Source: Serratia fonticola (GTDB lineage Bacteria > Pseudomonadota > Gammaproteobacteria > Enterobacterales > Enterobacteriaceae). Taken from it: DNA of 64,000 nucleotides. The position numbers and the translations under genes are program-made. The stretch covers positions 124,001 through 188,000 of the forward strand of contig NZ_CP011254.1 in assembly GCF_001006005.1 (NCBI RefSeq), in the 5' to 3' direction. Below are positions 57,783 through 64,000 of the stretch, in pieces. The notes under the pieces are model-generated. The model made no database searches. It was not told where the DNA came from and saw only the letters and a program-made list of their open reading frames with translations. The number at the start of each line of letters is the position of its first letter. Within the stretch, counting starts at the first letter, position 1.

Positions 57783-58739
57783 TTAAATCACGCCCCACGA
57801 GCGCAAGAAAGAGATCCCCAACGCGGTGGTAAAGAAGGATCCCACCGTGGTGATCGCAATAATATTGGCGGCCAACGTCGCGTTGCCCCCCATGGCACGC
57901 GTCATCACATAGCTGCCGGAGGCGGTTGGCGTCGCCGAGAACATAAAAATAATGCCGAGCGTAGCGCCCTCGAAACCGCAAAGCCAACCCCCAAACGTCA
58001 TCAACACCGGTACCAAAAACAGTTTAGCCGACGACGACAACGCCGCGACGTTAGAAGAGCGGAACATGGCTCGCAGATCGAGGCTGGCCCCGGTACACAG
58101 CAAGGCCAGCGGTAATGACAAGCCTGAGATATAGCTGCCGGTCTGCTTGAGCACTGGCGCAATCCCCAGCCCGGTCTGTGCATAGGCCAGACCACTCAGC
58201 AGCCCCAAGATCAGCGGATTAGTCACGATACTGCGCAGCAATGACAGATGTTTGATCTTCTGCCCGTTGCCGCCTTGCAGGCTACGCGTCAGGGTGATGA
58301 CCGACAGCACGTTAAACAGGATCACCGTCACGGTCAGATACAGCGAGGCAATCGCGACGCCCTCATCGCCGTAGGCGGTCATGGCATAAGCCAGGCCGAC
58401 AATCGCGGTATTCGCCCGAAATCCTCCCTGCACGAACACGCCACGCTCGCGTGGTTCTTTCACCAGCCACTTGGCTGCGATCTCCAGCAACAGGAAGGTC
58501 ACAATCGTCCCTACCGCACCGTAGATCACCAGAGCAAAATTATCGCGCAGTTGCGGGTGGTTAGTGGCAATGCTGAAGAACAACAGGCAGGGCAACGCCA
58601 GATTAAATACCAGCTTGGTGGCCCCATCGATAAAGCGATCGTCCAACAGCCGCCAGTGGCGCAGCAGGATCCCCAGCAGCATCATCAATAAGTTGGGTAC
58701 GGTGACGCTAAAGGCAAAACTCCAGGTTTCCCAGGACAT
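57783..58739 (-). CDS. AEC-family (auxin efflux carrier-like) transporter
   Basis: 318 aa, about 10 TM: TVPNLLMMLLGILLRHWRLLDD, NLALPCLLFFSIA, GFRANTAIVGLAYAM (central conserved Asn), LPLALLCTGASLD, FMFSATPTASGSYVM. Bacterial AEC members export or import small organic anions; substrate unknown here. Lies between yfgJ and der on the same strand. Confidence 0.88.
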   Translation of the reverse strand: MSWETWSFAFSVTVPNLLMMLLGILLRHWRLLDDRFIDGATKLVFNLALPCLLFFSIATNHPQLRDNFALVIYGAVGTIVTFLLLEIAAKWLVKEPRERGVFVQGGFRANTAIVGLAYAMTAYGDEGVAIASLYLTVTVILFNVLSVITLTRSLQGGNGQKIKHLSLLRSIVTNPLILGLLSGLAYAQTGLGIAPVLKQTGSYISGLSLPLALLCTGASLDLRAMFRSSNVAALSSSAKLFLVPVLMTFGGWLCGFEGATLGIIFMFSATPTASGSYVMTRAMGGNATLAANIIAITTVGSFFTTALGISFLRSWGVI

Positions 58740-58802
58740 GAGGTTCCTTTGCAGGGTCGGTGAAGAAGTGAGATTGGCAGATAATAGAACGGTTTAAGCA
58801 GG

Positions 58803-58836
58803 ATAAAAATAGGGCGTGGTATCAATTCCACGCCCT
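58803..58836 (-). terminator. Terminator after der
   Basis: Minus strand AGGGCGTGG (58836-58828) / CCACGCCCT (58819-58811), then ATTTTTAT. Confidence 0.85.
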
Positions 58837-58843
58837 ACGATTG

Positions 58844-60331
58844 TTATTTTGACTTCTTCAGGTGGCTCATCAAGCGCTTGCGCTTGCGCATCTGGTTTGG
58901 CGTCAAGGTGTTGCGCTTACCTGCAAACGGGTTTTCGCCCTCTTTGAACTGGATGCGGATCGGCGTCCCCATCACCTTGAGTGAACGACGGAAGTAGTTC
59001 ATCAGGTAACGTTTGTAAGAGTCGGCCAGATCGGATACCTGGTTACCGTGGATCACCACGATAGGCGGGTTATAACCCCCTGCGTGCGCGTATTTCAGCT
59101 TCACGCGGCGGCCACGCACCAACGGCGGCTGGTGGTCTTCGGCAGCCATCTGCATGATCTTGGTAAGCATCGAGGTGTTTACGCGACGAGTAGCACACTC
59201 ATAGGCTTCGTTCACAGATTCGAACAGGTTACCCACACCGCTGCCGTGCAGCGCAGAGATAAAGTGCACACGCGCGAAATCGACAAAGCCCAGGCGTAGA
59301 TCGAGCATCTCTTTGACGTGATCGCGATCTTCCTCACTCATGCCGTCCCACTTGTTGACCGCAATCACCAGTGAGCGCCCACTATTGAGGATAAAGCCCA
59401 GCAGCGACAGATCCTGATCGGAAATGCCTTCGCGGGCGTCGACCACCAACAACACTACGTTGGCATCTTCGATCGCCTGCAGCGTTTTGATCACCGAGAA
59501 TTTCTCTACGGTTTCGGTAACCTTGCCACGCTTGCGCACCCCGGCGGTGTCGATCAGCACGTATTCGCGCTCGTCACGCACCATCGGAATGTAAATGCTG
59601 TCGCGAGTCGTGCCTGGCATGTCAAACACAACGACACGCTCTTCGCCGAGGATACGGTTAGTGAGCGTCGACTTACCTACGTTAGGGCGGCCAACGATCG
59701 CCAGTTTGATCGGCAGATCCTGCGGGTTGAAGTCGTCTTCCGGATCTTCATATTCACCGTCTTCCAGCTCACCACTCTGCTCGGCCCAATAGGCGGCATT
59801 GGCTTCTTCTTCGGTCAGCTCGACTTCTTCCGGTTTTGCCGGGATAAATGGCACCAGCACGTGCTCAATCAGCTGCGTGACGCCACGGCCATGGGAAGCG
59901 GCAATCGCATAGACGTCGCCCAGGCCCAAGGAATAGAAATCTGCCGTCGCGGTGTCCGGATCCATGCCATCGGTTTTGTTGGCAACCAGGAACGTCGCCT
60001 TCTGGCGATTACGCAGGTGCTGGGCAATCCCCTGATCGGCAGGCATCAACCCGGCACGGGCATCGACCATAAACAGGACGATATCGGCCTCTTCGATCGC
60101 CAGCAGCGACTGGCCGGCCATACGCGTTTCAACGCCATCTTCCGTCCCGTCAATACCCCCGGTATCGACGATAATAAATTCGTTGCCCTCAACTTCAGCA
60201 CGACCATACTTGCGGTCTCGCGTTAGCCCGGGGAAATCCGCCACCAGCGCATCGCGCGTCTGTGTTAAACGGTTAAACAAGGTGGATTTACCGACATTCG
60301 GGCGCCCGACCAGCGCAACGACAGGTATCAT
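58844..60331 (-). CDS. der: Ribosome-assembly GTPase Der (EngA)
   Basis: 495 aa double-Era GTPase. G1 motifs [12 protein letters not shown] (about residue 8) and [12 protein letters not shown] (about 210); G3 DTGG and DTAG; G4 NKTD and NKWD. C-terminal KH-like domain with [18 protein letters not shown], ending in the basic [15 protein letters not shown] tail. Essential for 50S assembly. Five residues longer than E. coli Der, in the acidic linker. Confidence 0.97.
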   Translation of the reverse strand: MIPVVALVGRPNVGKSTLFNRLTQTRDALVADFPGLTRDRKYGRAEVEGNEFIIVDTGGIDGTEDGVETRMAGQSLLAIEEADIVLFMVDARAGLMPADQGIAQHLRNRQKATFLVANKTDGMDPDTATADFYSLGLGDVYAIAASHGRGVTQLIEHVLVPFIPAKPEEVELTEEEANAAYWAEQSGELEDGEYEDPEDDFNPQDLPIKLAIVGRPNVGKSTLTNRILGEERVVVFDMPGTTRDSIYIPMVRDEREYVLIDTAGVRKRGKVTETVEKFSVIKTLQAIEDANVVLLVVDAREGISDQDLSLLGFILNSGRSLVIAVNKWDGMSEEDRDHVKEMLDLRLGFVDFARVHFISALHGSGVGNLFESVNEAYECATRRVNTSMLTKIMQMAAEDHQPPLVRGRRVKLKYAHAGGYNPPIVVIHGNQVSDLADSYKRYLMNYFRRSLKVMGTPIRIQFKEGENPFAGKRNTLTPNQMRKRKRLMSHLKKSK

Positions 60332-60398
60332 GTTGAAGCCTCATTACTTAATAATCAATGCGTTACTATGCAGCGCAATAGACAGCAGCGGCATAGCT

Positions 60399-60435
60399 TA
60401 AAAATACGAAACGGCCCCTGATAGCAGGAGCCGTT
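60399..60435 (-). terminator. Terminator after bamB
   Basis: Minus strand AACGGCTCCTG (60435-60425) / CAGGGGCCGTT (60420-60410), followed by TCGTATTTTT. Confidence 0.8.
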
Positions 60436-60442
60436 ATCCCAT

Positions 60443-60568
60443 TACCCGTCGTCTTTCAAGCTGCAGCGTTGTTACCTGCACTATCTCACCCCGGTCACTT
60501 ACCCAAAAGTAAGCTCCCGGGGATGAGATAGCTTGGCGCCTAGCTGCAACTCGAAATCCATAGGGTAA
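60443..60568. repeat. ERIC element (enterobacterial repetitive intergenic consensus)
   Basis: About 126 bases, an imperfect inverted repeat. The centre holds the two diagnostic ERIC blocks: TCACCCCGGTCACTTAC and GTAAGCTCCCGGGGATGA, in the expected facing arrangement. The outer arms (CAAGCTGCAGCG.. / ..TAGCTGCAACTCG) pair. It lies between bamB and der. Confidence 0.9.
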
Positions 60569-60633
60569 GACCTATCAAACGGCGTGTAGTAAATATCACT
60601 AACCGCAATTTGCGATCTACTGAGTAAAAACTG

Positions 60634-61815
60634 TTAGCGAGTGAAGGCGTAAACCTTGCCGCCACGCGCCTGGATCAGCAGTTTGTCACCGGCCACAATT
60701 GGCGCGGACAGGAAGCCGGAGCTATCCACTTTCTGCTGAGCCACAAAACGGCCATCGGTGGTATTGATCCAATGCAGATAACCTTCGGCATCGCCGACGA
60801 CCAGGTAGCCGTTATACAGCGTTGGTGCAGTCAGGTTACGGTGCAGCAGATCGCTCTGGCGCCACAGGTTAACACCACCTTCGGTATTCATTGCCACTAC
60901 ACGGTCATTCTGATCGACCACATAGATACGGCCTGCGTCGACGATAAAGTCGTTCACCGAGCCCATATCACGTTTCCACATGATTTGGCCGGAGCGCAGA
61001 TCCAGCGCCGCCATGTTGCCATTGTAACCCAAGGCATAGACCACGTTGTCAATAATCACCGGCGTGGTATCTACGTCATTCAGGCGGTCGATCTCGGTCG
61101 CACCGCTTGGCTGGGAAATACGCTGCTGCCAGATCAACTGACCCTGCTGCATCAACACGGCGCTGACGCGACCGTTGTCACCGCCAACTACCGCTGCACC
61201 AAAGGCCGTTGCCGGAGCAGACTCACCACGCAGTGACAGTGAAGGGATATCCAGGTTGACCGTCCACTTGATGGCACCATCCGACTCGTTCAGCGCTTGC
61301 AGCTGACCGTTGGAGGTATGGATCAGCACCAGCCCCTCGGCGACCACCGGACGGGAAATCGCTTCACCCGCAACCTTGGTTTGCCAGGCGACTTTACCGT
61401 CTTCGGTATTCAGCGCATACACCACCGCTTTCTCACTGCCAACGTACACGTTGGAGCCAGACACCGTCAGGCCGCCAGACAGCAGCGCAGGCAGGTTACT
61501 GGAGAAGAAGCCGGTTTTCTCTGAGAGATCGGCCTTCCATTTTTCTTTCCCGTCGGCCAGGTCCATCGCTTTCACCGTACCGCGACGATCGGCAGCATAA
61601 ACCGTGCTGTCCTGATAAGCCGGGCGCAGGTGAGAGTAGTACTCGCCAATGCCATCACCGACCGACGTGCTCCACGCTTTGTTCGGCGTGAACTGATTTT
61701 CAACCGTTGGCAGCGGCGACATGGTAACCACGTCTTCTTCGCCACTAAACAGCGAGCAACCACTCAACAAAGTCACGGAAACCAGTCCGACCAAGAGTGT
61801 TTTACGCAATTGCAT
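60634..61815 (-). CDS. bamB: Outer membrane assembly lipoprotein BamB
   Basis: 393 aa. Lipobox LLSGCSLF with Cys20; Ser follows at +2, so Lol sorting to the outer membrane. Eight-bladed PQQ-type propeller with repeats such as YVGSEKAVVYALNTEDGKVAW, MAALDLRSGQIMWK and VVGDAEGYLHWINTTDG. Part of the BAM complex for porin insertion. Same length as E. coli (392 aa). Downstream of yfgM by 11 bases. Confidence 0.97.
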   Translation of the reverse strand: MQLRKTLLVGLVSVTLLSGCSLFSGEEDVVTMSPLPTVENQFTPNKAWSTSVGDGIGEYYSHLRPAYQDSTVYAADRRGTVKAMDLADGKEKWKADLSEKTGFFSSNLPALLSGGLTVSGSNVYVGSEKAVVYALNTEDGKVAWQTKVAGEAISRPVVAEGLVLIHTSNGQLQALNESDGAIKWTVNLDIPSLSLRGESAPATAFGAAVVGGDNGRVSAVLMQQGQLIWQQRISQPSGATEIDRLNDVDTTPVIIDNVVYALGYNGNMAALDLRSGQIMWKRDMGSVNDFIVDAGRIYVVDQNDRVVAMNTEGGVNLWRQSDLLHRNLTAPTLYNGYLVVGDAEGYLHWINTTDGRFVAQQKVDSSGFLSAPIVAGDKLLIQARGGKVYAFTR

Positions 61816-61826
61816 GGGAATTCCCC

Positions 61827-62447
61827 TTAGCTGGACAAGTTATTCAATTTCATGCGCATCACTGCCGCAAGCGCCTGAGAAGCATTGGATTCGATGCCTT
61901 TGCTGTAAGCTTCGCGTGCACCTTTGCTGTCGCCTTTGGCCAACAGCACGTCGCCGCGTACGTCTTGCATCATTGCCATCCAACCTTCGCCTTTCACGCC
62001 ATCCAGCGTTTTCAGCGCTTCATCCAGCTTTTTCTCTTGCATCTGAATACGAGCCAGACGCAGGTTTACCAACGCCAGCAGGTTTTCATCTTTGGCATGG
62101 CCCTGTGCCACCACCAGTTGCTGTTCTGCCTTGGCAAAATCACCTTGTTCTGCAAAGTGTTTAGCCAAATCCAGAGCCGCGAACACGCCGTAGCTGTTGT
62201 CGTTCGCCTGGATAAACTTCTCTGCCGTTGCCACATCTTCGGCTTTACCCGATGCCAAGGCAACGTCAACCTGTTGATAAGACTGTGAGGCAGCCATCAT
62301 GCTGGAGGTCTGGTTGCTCTGCCAATAGCGCCAACCAACCAGGGCACCAATACCGAGCACCACACCCACAACCAAAGCTTTACCGTTTTCGGCAAAAAAG
62401 TTGCGCACGGCGTCAAGCTGTTCGTTTTCAGTGGTATAGACTTCCAC
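61827..62447 (-). CDS. yfgM: Ancillary SecYEG translocon subunit YfgM
   Basis: 206 aa. Single N-terminal TM (ALVVGVVLGIGALVGWRYW, about 24-42), then a periplasmic TPR-like domain. YfgM binds PpiD at the Sec translocon and also influences RcsB turnover. Between hisS and bamB as in E. coli. Confidence 0.95.
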   Translation of the reverse strand: MEVYTTENEQLDAVRNFFAENGKALVVGVVLGIGALVGWRYWQSNQTSSMMAASQSYQQVDVALASGKAEDVATAEKFIQANDNSYGVFAALDLAKHFAEQGDFAKAEQQLVVAQGHAKDENLLALVNLRLARIQMQEKKLDEALKTLDGVKGEGWMAMMQDVRGDVLLAKGDSKGAREAYSKGIESNASQALAAVMRMKLNNLSS

Positions 62448-62460
62448 GGTGTCCTTCTCC

Positions 62461-63735
62461 TTAACCTAACATCAAAGCCAGACGCGCAGCGACTTCGCTT
62501 TGCGCCAGCGTTTCTTGTTCACCACTGCGCAGGTCTTTAACCACCACCTGCTGTGCTGCGACTTCGTTCTCACCCAGGATCAGGGCGATACGCGCGCCCC
62601 ACTTGTCCGCACGGGTGATCTGCTTTTTAAAGTTGCCGCCGCCATAGTTGGTCATCAATTTAATCTGCGGCGCAGCATCACGAACCTGCTCTGCCAGCAA
62701 CATGGCCGCACTCTGGGTACCCGCACCGCTCGATATGACGTACACGTCGATGGTGGCCGGTGCCTTGAAGTCCGGATTAACCGCCTGAACCAGCAGTACC
62801 AGACGCTCCAGCCCCATGGCAAAACCCACGCCAGGGGTAGCGCGCCCACCCAGTTGCTCAACCAGGCCGTCGTAACGGCCACCGGCACACACGGTGCCCT
62901 GAGCGCCCAGGCTGGTGGTGACCCACTCAAACACCGTGCGATTGTAATAATCCAGGCCGCGCACCAGGCGCTCGTTAACGGTATAAGGGATACCGGCCTG
63001 AGCTAAAAGTTCACACAACCCGGCAAAGTGGGCTTTGGACTCTTCATCCAGATAGTCGGAAAGACGCGGCGCATCATTAAGCAGGGTTTGCACTTCTGGA
63101 TTTTTAGAATCCAGCACGCGCAGTGGGTTGCTGTACATGCGGCGTTTGCAGTCTTCGTCGAGTTTTTCCTGATGCTGTTCCAGGAAAGCCACCAGAGCGT
63201 CACGATAGTTGGCGCGAGCTTCCAGTGAACCAATGGAGTTCAGTTCCAGATTGACGTGTTCGGCAATACCCAGCGTTTTCCACCAGCGGGCGGTCAGCAG
63301 GATCAGCTCGGCGTCAATATCCGGACCTTGCAGGCCAAATACCTCTGCGCCTAACTGATGGAACTGGCGGTAACGGCCTTTTTGCGGACGTTCATAACGG
63401 AACATCGGGCCGATATACCACAGACGCTGTTCCTGATTGTACAGCAGACCATGTTCGATACCGGCGCGTACGCAGCCAGCCGTTCCTTCCGGGCGCAGCG
63501 TCAGGCTTTCGCCGTTGCGGTCCTCGAAGGTATACATCTCTTTTTCCACGACGTCGGTCACTTCACCGATGGCGCGCTTAAATAACGGGGTCTGCTCTAC
63601 AATCGGCAACCGGATTTCGCTATAGCCATAGCCGCTCAGCACCTGCTTGAGTGTGCCTTCAATACGCTGCCACAGTGCCGTTTCTTCCGGCAGGTAATCG
63701 TTCATGCCGCGAATGGCTTGAATGTTTTTTGCCAC
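62461..63735 (-). CDS. hisS: Histidine-tRNA ligase HisS
   Basis: 424 aa class II synthetase. Motif 1 region [19 protein letters not shown], motif 2 [23 protein letters not shown], His-specific [15 protein letters not shown] and motif 3 [11 protein letters not shown]. Ends in an anticodon-binding domain. Same length as E. coli. ATG 63735. Confidence 0.97.
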   Translation of the reverse strand: MAKNIQAIRGMNDYLPEETALWQRIEGTLKQVLSGYGYSEIRLPIVEQTPLFKRAIGEVTDVVEKEMYTFEDRNGESLTLRPEGTAGCVRAGIEHGLLYNQEQRLWYIGPMFRYERPQKGRYRQFHQLGAEVFGLQGPDIDAELILLTARWWKTLGIAEHVNLELNSIGSLEARANYRDALVAFLEQHQEKLDEDCKRRMYSNPLRVLDSKNPEVQTLLNDAPRLSDYLDEESKAHFAGLCELLAQAGIPYTVNERLVRGLDYYNRTVFEWVTTSLGAQGTVCAGGRYDGLVEQLGGRATPGVGFAMGLERLVLLVQAVNPDFKAPATIDVYVISSGAGTQSAAMLLAEQVRDAAPQIKLMTNYGGGNFKKQITRADKWGARIALILGENEVAAQQVVVKDLRSGEQETLAQSEVAARLALMLG

Positions 63736-63856
63736 GTGAGTTCTCTGTCCGTTTATATAAAATGGATCCGATTATAGGGACTTTGCCACCCGCTATTCAA
63801 CGCAGATGCGCAATCCAGTCCTCGGATTATCAATCAGCGGGCCAATAGCCGCCGAC

Positions 63857-64000
63857 TTATTCTTCCAGAAGATTGATCGAAATGCGCTTGGACTCGTCCA
63901 TCATGGCCGCTTTGGCCCGGATCTTCGCTTCCAACTGGTCAATCATCTGTTCGTTATCAAAACGCTCTTTCTGGCGCACGCCATCTTCGTAGAAGCCACT
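63857..64000 (-). CDS. ispG: 3' end of ispG (HMB-PP synthase), partial
   Basis: The last 47 codons are visible on the minus strand, ending in INLLEE and [19 protein letters not shown] and [18 protein letters not shown] match the IspG C-terminus. IspG is the Fe-S enzyme of the MEP isoprenoid pathway. The gene continues beyond the window; its order before hisS is as in E. coli. Confidence 0.92.
   Translation of the reverse strand, partial: SGFYEDGVRQKERFDNEQMIDQLEAKIRAKAAMMDESKRISINLLEE

Overview
The window is a chromosomal segment of an enterobacterium, most likely Serratia or a close Yersiniaceae relative. The evidence is gene content and order: mdtABCD-baeSR-yegP-yegQ-cyaR-yegS as in E. coli, a complete srl (sorbitol) operon, the guaA-guaB/xseA ... 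yfgJ-der-bamB-yfgM-hisS-ispG block, an ERIC element, and proteins that align closely by eye to E. coli orthologues I remember. No database search was run. Core blocks alternate with accessory catabolic cassettes and decayed genes.

Layout. 1-9.8 kb: RND multidrug efflux operon (mdtA tail, mdtB, mdtC, mdtD) with its two-component system baeSR. 9.8-10.3 kb: a truncated IS3/IS150-type element inserted next to half of a REP-like palindrome. 10.4-13.7 kb: yegP, trhP(yegQ), the Hfq-type sRNA gene cyaR, and lipid kinase yegS. 14-20 kb: a hexonate catabolic locus (rspA-rspB-ydfJ-ydfI) with its GntR regulator rspR. 20.3-27 kb: fbaB, then the srlA-E-B-D-M-R-gutQ operon, interrupted between srlD and srlM by a 113-bp tandem repeat. 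27.1-37 kb: ivy (lysozyme inhibitor), thiMD under a TPP riboswitch, a secreted protein of unknown function, rluF, opgE, a YgdI/YgdR-type lipoprotein, pepT and an orphan dppA paralogue.

37-47.4 kb is the most plastic part. It holds a truncated sugar-binding-protein remnant, a hipBA toxin-antitoxin pair with its promoter, a PTS IIC remnant, a GNAT acetyltransferase, and a GntR regulator facing a fumarase-superfamily lyase plus DASS dicarboxylate transporter across three palindromic operators. It continues with an IS terminus remnant, an MFS gene whose 3' end runs antisense into its neighbour, and an MFS/HxlR/ABM-monooxygenase module. 47.6-64 kb: guaA, guaB (with a PurR-like box), xseA, an inserted LacI/MFS/GH31 glycosidase cassette with a strong CRP-like site, yfgJ, an AEC transporter, der, an ERIC element, bamB, yfgM, hisS and the 3' end of ispG.

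The strongest candidates for something undescribed are three. The first is the triple-operator GntR/lyase/DASS cassette of unknown substrate (40.2-44.0 kb). The second is the GH31 cassette with a hexuronate-type transporter (52.4-57.5 kb). The third is the repeat and IS behaviour: an IS end abutting a REP-like palindrome, a solo IS end inside another inverted repeat, and a hairpin-bearing 113-bp tandem array inside the srl operon. All functional statements for these rest on recognition of families and on context.
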